In this document: piece by piece, positions 1 through 8,737 of the stretch | Position numbering within the stretch: position 1 is the stretch's first letter | Layout: each line of letters begins with the position of its first letter | Position numbers and translations under genes: made by a program | NCBI RefSeq assembly: GCF_020010905.1 | Contig: NZ_JAGJBY010000001.1 | Span: 4,112,001 to 4,176,000 of the forward strand | Origin: Streptomyces acidiscabies | GTDB lineage: Bacteria > Actinomycetota > Actinomycetes > Streptomycetales > Streptomycetaceae | Length of the DNA stretch: 64,000 bases | Reading direction: 5' to 3' | The notes under the pieces: generated by a model | Database searches by the model: none | What the model saw: only the letters and a program-made list of their open reading frames with translations | What the model was told of the DNA's origin: nothing

Positions 1-306
1 GTCGTCGTCCCGCGCAACAGGACGACGCTGGCCCTGACCGGGAACGCCAAGACCGTCACGGCGGGGAAGAACGCCACGCTGACCGCCAAGCTCGGCAGGA
101 CGTGGAAGGAGCGCAAGGTCTCGGTCTACGCGCAACCGGCGGGCGGCGCGAAGAAGTTGGTGCGGTCTGCCGTGGTGAACCGTGACGGCAAGCTCGTCGT
201 CGCGTACAGAATCACCAAGAACACGACGTTCACCGCGGTGTTCAGCGGCGACGCACGCACCGAACCCATGCAGGCGACGACCACGGTCAAGGCCGGCAGA
301 CGCTGA
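1..306 (+). CDS. C-terminal part of a secreted Ig-like repeat protein (5' end outside window)
   Basis: An open frame runs from the first base to a TGA at 304-306 and gives about 101 residues with no start. The peptide alternates beta-strand-like stretches with Thr/Lys-rich segments (TVTAGKNATLTAKLG, TFTAVFSGDARTEP). This is typical of the bacterial Ig-like repeat modules at the end of large exported actinobacterial proteins. No catalytic motif is visible in this part. The next gene is convergent. The full protein cannot be judged from the fragment. Confidence 0.7.
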   Translation, partial: VVVPRNRTTLALTGNAKTVTAGKNATLTAKLGRTWKERKVSVYAQPAGGAKKLVRSAVVNRDGKLVVAYRITKNTTFTAVFSGDARTEPMQATTTVKAGRR

Positions 307-408
307 GCCGTCGGGGCGCCAGGCTCCACCACGACGTGTGATCCGGGGGAGGCCGGGCCGGGGACTGCGGCTTAGGGCGACAGTCCCGGCGTGGCCGTTC
401 GGTCGGGG

Positions 409-1269
409 CTACTGGCCGTCCTGGACCACGTCCCAGTGCTCGATGATCTTTCCGTCGACCACGCGGAAGAGGTCCGCGACCGCGTAGTCGGAGCTGAAGA
501 CCCACACCAGGTCCCCGTCGGCGAGGGTGTTGCCGAAGCGGGTGGTGCCCCCGGTCGGGGTGGGGACGGTGGCGCCCTGCATCAGCTGCTTCAGCGGGCC
601 CGTGCCGTTCGCGATCATCGGATTGTGCTGGTAGTAGCGCGGATCCCAGCTCTTGTCGATCACCGTCGCGTCGCCGTCGGAGAGCTTGCGGTACGCGGTG
701 ACCGCGAGATTCTGGTTCGCCTCCTCCTGCGACTCCGAGAGGGCCGGTGCCCCCTTCGGATACCGGTACACGTCGTTGAACAGGGAGTTCCCGCTGGCCG
801 TCTTCGCCGGGACGGTCTGCGTGATGCCCCAGTGCTCGGTCAGCTTGCCGTCGCGGACCCGGTAGAGGTCGACCTTCGCCTGGCCGGTCGCCTCGTTCGC
901 CGGAGTGGCCGACGCGTGCCAGTGCACGGCCACCAGGTCGCCGTCGGCCGCCACGTGCTTGACGGTCGCCACCGCGCCGGGGATCTTCGCCTTGACGTTC
1001 TCGAACTCCTTGATCTGGCCCTCGGCCACGTCGCCGGAGCCGGCGAGCTTCTTCACCACGTCCATGTCGTTCTTGGCGAACGCCTCCGTGTACAGCCGCA
1101 GCACGAGCGCCTTGTCGGCTTCCTCCGAGGCGGAGGCCGAGGACGCGCGGGCGGCGCTGGAGGAGGGCGCCGCCGGCAGGGTGCGCGGGCCGGTCGAGGA
1201 CCCGGTGCCGCAGGCGGTCGCGAAGCAGGCCACGGCAGCGAGCCAGGGCAAGGTCTTGCGGTAGTTCAC
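409..1269 (-). CDS. SnoaL/NTF2-like domain lipoprotein
   Basis: A 286-residue exported lipoprotein is predicted. I chose the GTG at 1269 because an AGGAG site lies just upstream and the product then begins with a Lys/Arg n-region, a hydrophobic core and a lipobox-like CFATAC around residue 19. The mature part has two repeats of the SnoaL-like cone fold (nuclear transport factor 2-like). Each ends in the same signature, V(R/V)DGKL/I-x-EHWG/D, seen as VRDGKLTEHWGI and VVDGKIIEHWDV. Such folds bind small ligands or act as isomerases or cyclases. No specific activity can be assigned. A longer ATG start at 1389 lacks a signal peptide at its N-terminus. Confidence 0.8.
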   Translation of the reverse strand: MNYRKTLPWLAAVACFATACGTGSSTGPRTLPAAPSSSAARASSASASEEADKALVLRLYTEAFAKNDMDVVKKLAGSGDVAEGQIKEFENVKAKIPGAVATVKHVAADGDLVAVHWHASATPANEATGQAKVDLYRVRDGKLTEHWGITQTVPAKTASGNSLFNDVYRYPKGAPALSESQEEANQNLAVTAYRKLSDGDATVIDKSWDPRYYQHNPMIANGTGPLKQLMQGATVPTPTGGTTRFGNTLADGDLVWVFSSDYAVADLFRVVDGKIIEHWDVVQDGQ

Positions 1270-1423
1270 GGGGGTCTCCTGGGTGCGCGTGGACGGTGTG
1301 ATCTGCACCGTTATTCCATCGCGCTCCCCTGAGGCATTCACTCCGCCGACCGGCGGGGTCGCCCCCGCCGACAGGCTGATCCCGGCCATCCGAAAGTGGT
1401 ACGACCCTCAGACCCTCAGACCT

Positions 1424-4400
1424 TCAGGGCGCGAGCAGGTACGCGCTGGTGATCGTCTCGCGGACCGTGTTGCCGCCCTTGTCCCTCAGGTCGACCCGGA
1501 AGGACGCGGCCTTGGCGCCGGCCGGATGCTTGACGGTCACCGAGCGGGCGCCCTTGGCATCGGTGGCGACGGCGAGCGGCTTCCAGGTGCGCCCGGCGTC
1601 GAAGGACACGGCCACCGTGAGAGCGGCGACCTGCCCGGACCCGGCGGCCGGGCCGGCGAGCCGGAGCGGGACCGCGAGGGTGCCGCCCGCCGGAGCCGTA
1701 CCGCGCAGACTGAGCTGCGGGGCGAGCCGCACCGTCGACAGCGGCAACCGCGCCGTACCGCCCGAGGCCGGCCGGGCCGAGGTGAACGTCCACACCCCCG
1801 TCACCTTCGTGCTGGTGGCGGTGTCCACGGCCGCGCGCCCCGCCTCGACGGTCAGGCGGTACGCGGCGGAGCCACCCGGCACCTCGGTGCTCAGCCAGTC
1901 CGTCGCGGCCCCTTCGGCGAGGACCCGCCCGCCGGACTCCAGCCGGGCGAACCCCTTGGCGACGACCGGTGACCCGGCATGCCCGCCACCGTCGACGAAC
2001 AGCGCGACCCGCGCGCTGATCCGGTCACCGGTCCGCTCGGCACCCGGTGAACCCTTCGCCGCGAGGTCGGGGCCGATGACACCGGTGTTGAACAGCAGCG
2101 TCTGACGGGAGCCCGCCTTGTACGCCACCGCGTCCTGCGTGTACAGCGTGCGCACCTCGCCCCGGCCGTCGACCTGTGCGGCCGTCCAGGACCAGCGCAC
2201 CCCGTCCGTGTTGAGGAAGTGCGTGGTGGACAGCGGCAGCTTCCGCTCCGGCGGTTCGGCGATGCCGACGCTGTCGCCCTGCTCGTCCAGCGGCCTGATG
2301 TGGACCTGCCCCTTCGCGCCGGCGGCGGAGGCGCCGAAGCCGAGCTTCACCTCGGCGACCTCGGCCCGGGTGAGGGTGCGGGTCAGGCCGGTGAAGAAGC
2401 TGCCCTTGCGGTGGAACGCGAACCGGTAGTCGACGTTCGCCCCCGGCTTCTGCCACACGCCGTTGAACTGTGCCTTCATCGTGGGGGAGGCCGGGCCGAG
2501 CGCCAGGGTGCGGACCGGCGGCGCCCCGCCGGACGACCAGGAGTTGCCCGTGCCGATGCCCGGGTCGAAGTAGCCGACGACGGAGGTGACGGGCTTCGCG
2601 GCCGGATCCGGGGCCTTCACCGTGAACGGCTTCGCCTTGCGGGAGTCGAGAGTGACCGTGACGTTCTTGTTCACCTCCAGCACCGGCTGGACGAAGAAGC
2701 CCGGCTCGTTGTCCGCCGCGAAGACGATGCTGTCCAGCTGGTAGGTCCCCTTGCGCAGCCGCTGCACCACCGTGCCGTCCGCCCGGGACGGCAGCTCCAC
2801 GGACCCGCCGCCCACACTCCGGGAGGCGATCGTCGTCGTGTACGCGGCCGGCTTCGCCCCGTCGGCGTCGATGTGCCGCACCGTGACGTCGTAGGACTCC
2901 GCCTCGCGCTCGACCACGAGCCCCGTACGCACCTGCTGCCCGTCGCCCGACGCGAGGACGGTGCCGCCGAAGACGCCGTCCCGGGTGCCCTTGCTGGTGT
3001 CGGCGACGACGGAGGTCTTCGCGGTGCCGCCGGCCGGGACGGTGAGCTGGGCGTCCTTCACGGTGAACATCCCGGCCGGGGCGGCACCCGCGGTGCTCAG
3101 CCGGAGGGTGACCGGGCGGGTGCCGAGGTTGCGGTAGGTGAGGGCCTTGGCGAGCGGCTTGTCGTCGGCGTGCGGCCACGCCTGCGTGCCGAAACCGAGC
3201 GAACCCGGCTCGGAGACGACCTGCGCGGTGGCCGCGCGCTCCAGATCCACCCGGCCCGCGCCCTGCTGATGGGCGTTCAGCTGCGGGTTCGGCTTCGCCG
3301 AGCCGGTCAGCAGCGCCTTCAGCCGGGCCCCGGTGAGGTCCGGGTGCTGCTGGAGCACCAGCGCTGCGGCGCCCGCGACGTGCGGGGCGGCCATCGACGT
3401 CCCGCTGTGCACGGCGTAACCGTCACCGGCGGGCGCGTCGCCCTGCGTGGTCTGGGCGGCGGTGATGTCGACGCCGGGGCCGGTGAGGTCGGGCTTGGGC
3501 GTGCCGTCGAGGTTCGGGCCACGGCTGGAGTCGTCGGCGATCCGGTCCCGCTTGTCCACGGAACCCACGGTGAGCGCGGCGGGGGAGCTGCCGGGCGTCG
3601 CGATCGTGCCGGGCCGGTCGCCGTCGTTGCCGGCGGCCACCACGAACAGGGCCTTGCCGGACAGCCGGGCGACGGCCGCCTCCAGCGGGTCGACGCCGGG
3701 GGAGTCGGGGGAGCCCAGGCTCATGTTGACCACCCGCGCGCCCTGGTCGACGGCCCACTGCATCCCGGCCACGATGCCCGAGGTGTCGCCGAAACCGTCG
3801 TCGGCCAGGACCTTGCCGTCCAGCAGCCGCACGCCGGGCGCCACGCCCCGGTAGCGCCCGCCGGACCGCGCGCCGCTCCCGGCGAGGATGGACGCCACGT
3901 GGGTGCCGTGCCCGTAGTGGTCCTCGACGTCCGGGGCGCCGCTGAAGTTCTTCTGCGCGATCTCCACCCCCTTGAGGTCCGGGTGGGTCTCGTCCACGCC
4001 CGAGTCCAGGACCGCCACCGTGACGCCCTTGCCGGTGTAGCCGGACTTCCACATGGCCGGGGCGCCGATCTGCGGGACGCTCTCGGCGAGGGAGGCCCGG
4101 ACCTTGGCGTCCAGCCAGACGTGGGCGACGGGCCGCGCGTCCGCCGCACGGGCCGAGGTACGGCCGGTGACGGCCGCCCACAGGTCCCGGACCCCGGCCT
4201 CGGGCACCGCGAACGCCTCGCCGTCGACGGCGGGCAGCGCACGCCGCTCCCGGACGGCCACCCCGGCGAACGGGTCGCGGACGCGGGCCGCCGTCGGGGC
4301 GCTGTTCTTCCGGTAGCCGACGATCAGCGGCAGCGTGTCGCCGTAGCCGTCCGCCGTCAGGCGCGCGACGTCGAAGAGGCGCCGGTCGAGCACCCCGTCG

Positions 4401-4678
4401 GCGACCAGGCGCAGGGCGTCCTGCGGGATCACGTAGGTGTGGCCGCGCTCGCGCCGTACCGAGAAGCCGATCCGCTCGCGGCCTTCCGCGCGGACGAGCG
4501 AGGCGACCCGGCCGTCGGCGCCTACGGTCACGCGGTCCCCGGTGATCAGGGTGACGGCCGAGGCCGGGTCCGCCGTGTGGTGTGTGCCGGAGCCGGTGGC
4601 CGGCGCCGCTCCCGTGACCAGGATCCCGGCCACCACGGCGGCCAGTGCCGCCGTTCTCGCGCGTGCTGAAGTTCCCAC
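1424..4678 (-). CDS. Secreted subtilisin-family (S8) serine protease
   Basis: This 1084-residue secreted endopeptidase hydrolyses protein outside the cell. With the GTG at 4678 it starts with a clean signal peptide ending near ATGSG, behind a G-rich ribosome site. An inhibitory pro-region with the VTLITGDRVTV motif common in large actinobacterial subtilisins follows. The catalytic triad is visible: Asp225 in AVLDSGVD, His257 in YGHGTHVAS and Ser428 in SGTSMAAPHVAG. More than 600 residues of beta-rich, Fn3/jelly-roll-like sequence follow and reach the stop. It is divergent from the LuxR-type regulator at 4790, with only 111 bp between them, so co-regulation is plausible. An upstream in-frame GTG at 4726 is an alternative start. 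Confidence 0.93.
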   Translation of the reverse strand: MGTSARARTAALAAVVAGILVTGAAPATGSGTHHTADPASAVTLITGDRVTVGADGRVASLVRAEGRERIGFSVRRERGHTYVIPQDALRLVADGVLDRRLFDVARLTADGYGDTLPLIVGYRKNSAPTAARVRDPFAGVAVRERRALPAVDGEAFAVPEAGVRDLWAAVTGRTSARAADARPVAHVWLDAKVRASLAESVPQIGAPAMWKSGYTGKGVTVAVLDSGVDETHPDLKGVEIAQKNFSGAPDVEDHYGHGTHVASILAGSGARSGGRYRGVAPGVRLLDGKVLADDGFGDTSGIVAGMQWAVDQGARVVNMSLGSPDSPGVDPLEAAVARLSGKALFVVAAGNDGDRPGTIATPGSSPAALTVGSVDKRDRIADDSSRGPNLDGTPKPDLTGPGVDITAAQTTQGDAPAGDGYAVHSGTSMAAPHVAGAAALVLQQHPDLTGARLKALLTGSAKPNPQLNAHQQGAGRVDLERAATAQVVSEPGSLGFGTQAWPHADDKPLAKALTYRNLGTRPVTLRLSTAGAAPAGMFTVKDAQLTVPAGGTAKTSVVADTSKGTRDGVFGGTVLASGDGQQVRTGLVVEREAESYDVTVRHIDADGAKPAAYTTTIASRSVGGGSVELPSRADGTVVQRLRKGTYQLDSIVFAADNEPGFFVQPVLEVNKNVTVTLDSRKAKPFTVKAPDPAAKPVTSVVGYFDPGIGTGNSWSSGGAPPVRTLALGPASPTMKAQFNGVWQKPGANVDYRFAFHRKGSFFTGLTRTLTRAEVAEVKLGFGASAAGAKGQVHIRPLDEQGDSVGIAEPPERKLPLSTTHFLNTDGVRWSWTAAQVDGRGEVRTLYTQDAVAYKAGSRQTLLFNTGVIGPDLAAKGSPGAERTGDRISARVALFVDGGGHAGSPVVAKGFARLESGGRVLAEGAATDWLSTEVPGGSAAYRLTVEAGRAAVDTATSTKVTGVWTFTSARPASGGTARLPLSTVRLAPQLSLRGTAPAGGTLAVPLRLAGPAAGSGQVAALTVAVSFDAGRTWKPLAVATDAKGARSVTVKHPAGAKAASFRVDLRDKGGNTVRETITSAYLLAP

Positions 4679-4789
4679 TCGCGTCCCCCCGCTCGTGTCT
4701 GCGTTCTCCGCTATCACGCAGGTCACGCGCGTTCGGTTCTCCACCGGGCGATACGCTCGTGGGACGTCCGTGACGCACGAGGTGAAGCG
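4679..4789. promoter_or_regulatory. Shared divergent promoter region, S8 protease / LuxR-type regulator
   Basis: These 111 bp separate two outward-facing start codons, so both promoters must overlap here. I could not pick out a convincing -10/-35 pair or a long palindrome by eye. Confidence 0.5.
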
Positions 4790-7015
4790 TTGACCGGTCC
4801 GACTCCCATCGCAGGCAACCTGCCGGCCCCCCTGACCAGCTTCGTGGGCAGGCGGCGCGACGTGGCCGAGGTCCGCCGACTGCTGCGCACCGTACGGCTG
4901 GTGACGCTGACCGGACCGGGCGGAGTGGGCAAGACCCGGCTGGCGCTGCACGTGGCCGCCCTCTCCCGCGCCGCCTACCCGGACGGTGTCTGGCTGGTCG
5001 ACCTGGCCCCGGTGCGCGACCCCGCGACGGTGGCCGCGACGGCACTGGCGGCCTTCCGCCTCCCCGACCTCGGCACCCGGCCCGCCCTGGAGACGCTCAC
5101 CTACCAGCTGGCCCGCCACCGGGCCCTCGTCGTACTCGACAACTGCGAGCACCTCCCCGACGGGAGCGCGGCCCTGGCCACGGCGCTGCTCGGGGCCTGC
5201 CCCGGACTCGGCCTCCTGGCCACCGGCCGCCGGGCCCTGGCCGTCCCCGGCGAACACGTCCACACCCTCGCGCCGCTGCCCGCCGACGGCGAGGCCGTCG
5301 AACTGCTCCAGGACCGGGCCGCCGCCGTCCGGCCCGGCTTCCGGATCACCGACGCCAACCGGGCCCAGGCCGTCCGGCTGTGCACGGAGCTGGACGGGCT
5401 CCCGCTGGCCATCGAACTGGCGGCGGCCCGGCTGCGCAGCCTCACCCTCGACGTGGCCGTGGAACGGCTGACGGACCGGTTCGCGCTGCTGACCGGCGGC
5501 TGCCGCACCGCGCCGCCGCGCCAGCACAGCCTGCGCGGCATGGTCGAGTGGGGCTACGAACTGTGCACCCCCGCCGAGCAGTTGCTGTGGAAGCGGCTGG
5601 CCGTCTTCCGCGACGGCTTCGGCCCGGACGCCGCCGAGGACGTCTGCTCGGGCGACGGCATCACCGCCGCCGAGGTGCCCGGCCTCCTCGCCCGGCTGGT
5701 CGCCCAGTCCGTCGTGGTCGCCCGCGACGGCCGCCACCACCTCCCGGAGATCCTGCGCGCGTACGCGTACGCGCGGCTCACCGAACCGGAGCGGCGGGAC
5801 CTGTCGCGGCGGCACCGCGACTTCTTCCTCACCCTCGCCGAAGGCCTCGCGCTGCGCTGGTACGGCCCCGGCCAGCCGGAGGCCCTGGCCCGGCTGCGCG
5901 CCGAACACGCCAACCTGCGTACGGCCCTGGACCACCGTGACGGCGACCCCCGGGCCGGACTCGCCCTGGCCGCCGCGCTCCGCTTCCACTGGAGCGCGGG
6001 CGGCCTGCTCGGCGAAGGGCGCCGCCGCCTCGACCGGGCGCTCGACGCCGCACCCGAACCCACCCTGCCCCGCGCGCGTGCCCTGTCCGCCACCGCCTAC
6101 CTGGCCCTCCTCCAGGGCGACCACGAAGCGGCCCGGCAGCGGCTGGCGGAGGCCGAGCGACTGGGCCACCTGCTGCACAGCCCGTCCGTCCTGGCCTCCG
6201 TCCAGGGGCTGCACGGCACCTCGGCGCTCCTGCTGGACCGGCCCGCACAGGCCCTCGCCCACTTCGAGGAGGCGCTCGCCACCCACCACGGGGCCGGTGA
6301 GAGCGCGCAGCCGCTGTTCTGGCTCTTCCAGCTGACCATCGCCCAGAGCCGGCTGGCCGACCCGCGCGCCCTCGACACCGGCCGACGCGCGGTGGCCCTC
6401 GCCGAGGCGCACGGCGAACGGCACTGCCGCTCCTACGCCCTGCTCGCGCTGGGCTACGAGCTGCGGGCACGCGGCGACCACGAGCAGGCCCTGGCGCACA
6501 TCCGGGCGGCCCTGGAGATCCTGCGCGACTTCGACGATTTCGTGGCGAGCGCGCGGGCACTGGACCTGCTCGCCTGGATCGCCGCCGCCGAGCCGTCGGC
6601 CGGCGCCCACGAGCGCTCCGCGCTGCTGCTCGGCGCCGCGAGCGCGCTGGCCCGCAGCGTCAGCCTCCCCGCAGGCGCCGAGTTCGGCGCCCACCACGCG
6701 CGCTGCGCGGAAGCGGTCGCTGCGGCGCTGGGCCCGGAGGCGTACGGGGCGGCTCTCGCGGAGGGCAGCCGGTACGACACTCCGGCCCAGGCCCTCGCTC
6801 TCGCGCTGCGGGAGGACACTGCGCCGTCCCTGACCAGGCGTGAGCGGGAAGTGGCCGCGCTGGTTGCCCAGGGCCTCACCAACCGGCTGATCGCGGCGGA
6901 ACTCAGCCTCTCCCCGAGGACCGCCGACCGGCACGTCGAGAACATCCTGACCAAGCTGGGCCTGCGCCGCCGCTCCCAGATCGCCGTCTGGTGGGCACAG
7001 CGACCCGCTACGTGA
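4790..7015 (+). CDS. ATPase-type LuxR-family transcriptional regulator
   Basis: A 741-residue regulator starting at TTG 4790 behind GAGGTGA. The N-terminus opens with the LTSFVGRRRDVAEV segment and a Walker A motif GPGGVGKTRLAL near residue 44, typical of the AfsR/STAND ATPases. Next come a winged-helix/ARC region and an alpha-helical TPR-like middle (residues about 370-640). The C-terminus is a LuxR/GerE helix-turn-helix (LTRREREVAALVAQGLTNRLIA, residues about 680-741). It probably senses a signal through the NTPase/TPR part and activates nearby genes. The divergent secreted protease is the obvious candidate target, but this is inferred from position only. Confidence 0.9.
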   Translation: MTGPTPIAGNLPAPLTSFVGRRRDVAEVRRLLRTVRLVTLTGPGGVGKTRLALHVAALSRAAYPDGVWLVDLAPVRDPATVAATALAAFRLPDLGTRPALETLTYQLARHRALVVLDNCEHLPDGSAALATALLGACPGLGLLATGRRALAVPGEHVHTLAPLPADGEAVELLQDRAAAVRPGFRITDANRAQAVRLCTELDGLPLAIELAAARLRSLTLDVAVERLTDRFALLTGGCRTAPPRQHSLRGMVEWGYELCTPAEQLLWKRLAVFRDGFGPDAAEDVCSGDGITAAEVPGLLARLVAQSVVVARDGRHHLPEILRAYAYARLTEPERRDLSRRHRDFFLTLAEGLALRWYGPGQPEALARLRAEHANLRTALDHRDGDPRAGLALAAALRFHWSAGGLLGEGRRRLDRALDAAPEPTLPRARALSATAYLALLQGDHEAARQRLAEAERLGHLLHSPSVLASVQGLHGTSALLLDRPAQALAHFEEALATHHGAGESAQPLFWLFQLTIAQSRLADPRALDTGRRAVALAEAHGERHCRSYALLALGYELRARGDHEQALAHIRAALEILRDFDDFVASARALDLLAWIAAAEPSAGAHERSALLLGAASALARSVSLPAGAEFGAHHARCAEAVAAALGPEAYGAALAEGSRYDTPAQALALALREDTAPSLTRREREVAALVAQGLTNRLIAAELSLSPRTADRHVENILTKLGLRRRSQIAVWWAQRPAT

Positions 7016-7242
7016 GCCTTCCCGCGCCGTGCGGACAGCGGACAGCGGAAATGGGTAGAACCGCGCATGCCCGCGCCGAACCCCGCACCCATGATCGTGC
7101 TCTGCGCGAAGGGTCCGTCCCCGCGCCGACCGGGCCGGCCCGCCCGGCACCGGCTCGAACAGCTTCGGCTCCCCGGGCGGACCGCGGTGGCTCCGTGCCT
7201 CGCGCGGGCACCGGCCGCCCGCTTCGAGAATGAGAGCAACAC
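7016..7242. other. Intergenic region, regulator to S1 protease
   Basis: This 227-bp gap holds no convincing gene. It should contain the promoter of the protease starting at 7243. I see no strong palindrome. Confidence 0.4.
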
Positions 7243-8613
7243 GTGAGAATCAGAACGGAAGCGGCGCGCGTGCGGAAGGCCGTCGCGGTGGCCGCCGTCG
7301 CCGCGGCCCTGTTCGCGGGGCCCGCGACGGCGGCCCACGCCGACGGGGGCGATCCGCCCGCCGCACCGGCTGCCTCCGCACAGCCGTCGGCGGCCCCCTC
7401 CGACGCCCCCTCCGACGCGCCCGCGGACCCCTCCGCGCAGCCTTCGGACGGCGCGAGCGACGCGCCCAAGGAATCCGTCCCCGAGTCCACGACCGACCAC
7501 GCCCCGCCCGCGCCGACCTCCGAGGAGCAGCCCACGCAGCAGCTCGACACGATCGCCCAGGACCACGCGGCCCTGGGCGTCTTCGGTGACGCCTCCGCCC
7601 CGGTCCTGGTCCTGCCGGCCGGCACCTCCGCCGACGAGCAGGCCCAGGTCACCGCGCAGGTCCCGGCCGACGCGCACGCCACCGTCAAGGCCAGCCAGTT
7701 CACCCAGGCCGACCTGGACAGCCTCGGCAAGACGGTCACGGACCGCCAGTGGGCGCCCGAGGCGGGCACCTACGCCGTCTCCACGGAGTACGACGCCCAG
7801 AGCGACAAGCTCCGGGTCCGCAGCGACGCCCCGGACTCGGCACTGCAACAGCTGAGCGACGCCCACCCGGGGCAGCTGGAGACGTCCCAGTCCCGAATGG
7901 AGCCCCAGAACACCCGCTTCGCCGACTGGTCGCCCTTCTGGGGCGGGAACGCGCTGATCGGCGCGACCGGCGGAGGCCAGTGCACCGGCGGGGTCGCGGT
8001 CAAGGACTGGCCCGGCGGCGACAAGCTGCTGACCTCCGCGCACTGCTACGGCTGGTGGGTCAACGTCTACAACCGCAACTACAGCGGGGGCGCCAACAGC
8101 AACAGCTATGTGGGCAAGGTGTACAAGCGGGACACGGACGTCGACGCCGAGGAGCTCAGCGGCACCGACTACGCCCCGATCATCTACACCGGGGGCAGCG
8201 CGATCAGCGGCAGCCACGTCAGGGTCTTCGGCAAGCAACCGGTCTACTTCGGCCTTCAGGTGTGCGTGAGCGGCGCGGTCAGCTTCAACCACTGCGGACA
8301 CCCGATCTCCAACGGCCAGTTCAACATCTGCTGGTCGGGCACGGACGTCTGCATCAAGAACAACACCGGCTTCGTCTTCGAGAAGGGCGGCACCAACTTC
8401 CCGAACTACAACAACGGTCTTGAGACCAAGCCCGGAGACTCCGGAGCCCCCATCTACATCACCGACCGCAGCGGCATCGCGGCCTACATCGTGGGCCTGA
8501 ACGCGGGCGCCGTCTGGGACAACTGCTGCGGCCGGCGCACGATCCACATGGTCGGGGTGAAGCTGGACGACATCCTCGCGAAGTTCGGCTCCGACCTGAT
8601 CACGACGAGTTGA
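7243..8613 (+). CDS. Secreted trypsin-like (S1) serine protease
   Basis: A 456-residue preproprotein starting at GTG 7243. A twin-basic n-region and Ala-rich core give a signal peptide ending near AHADGG. A Pro/Ala/Ser-rich linker (to about residue 95) and a pro-region follow. The chymotrypsin fold shows His267 in LTSAHC and nucleophile Ser400 in PGDSGAP, with a candidate Asp in the TDYAPIIY segment. Cysteine pairs (CSG/HCG, NCCGRR) suggest disulfides. It cleaves extracellular protein. The variant GDSGAP in place of GDSGGP is common in this subgroup. A strong terminator follows at 8650. Confidence 0.88.
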   Translation: MRIRTEAARVRKAVAVAAVAAALFAGPATAAHADGGDPPAAPAASAQPSAAPSDAPSDAPADPSAQPSDGASDAPKESVPESTTDHAPPAPTSEEQPTQQLDTIAQDHAALGVFGDASAPVLVLPAGTSADEQAQVTAQVPADAHATVKASQFTQADLDSLGKTVTDRQWAPEAGTYAVSTEYDAQSDKLRVRSDAPDSALQQLSDAHPGQLETSQSRMEPQNTRFADWSPFWGGNALIGATGGGQCTGGVAVKDWPGGDKLLTSAHCYGWWVNVYNRNYSGGANSNSYVGKVYKRDTDVDAEELSGTDYAPIIYTGGSAISGSHVRVFGKQPVYFGLQVCVSGAVSFNHCGHPISNGQFNICWSGTDVCIKNNTGFVFEKGGTNFPNYNNGLETKPGDSGAPIYITDRSGIAAYIVGLNAGAVWDNCCGRRTIHMVGVKLDDILAKFGSDLITTS

Positions 8614-8649
8614 CAGCCCGTCGGCCCGGGCCGTACTCGTGGCCCGCAA

Positions 8650-8685
8650 GTGCCGGACACCCCGTGGCCCGCGGGTGTCCGGCAC
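8650..8685 (+). terminator. Factor-independent-type hairpin after S1 protease
   Basis: Perfect 13-bp inverted repeat, GTGCCGGACACCC (8650-8662) with GGGTGTCCGGCAC (8673-8685) and a 10-nt loop. It lies 36 bp after the stop codon. There is no U-tract, as is usual for Streptomyces terminators. Confidence 0.8.
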
Positions 8686-8737
8686 CCTCCGGGGCCCGCC
8701 GCCCCGCACCTCCCCGCCCTTTCCCCAGGAGCCTCCC

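Noticed and set aside
2219..4669. Plus-strand open frame opposite the S8 protease
   Set aside because: Arg/Gly/Ala-rich antisense shadow with no family motif and no ribosome site.
1424..7150. A 1908-codon open frame on the minus strand
   Set aside because: Only the part below 4678 is real. The upstream part is the antisense shadow of the LuxR-type regulator, kept open by high GC.
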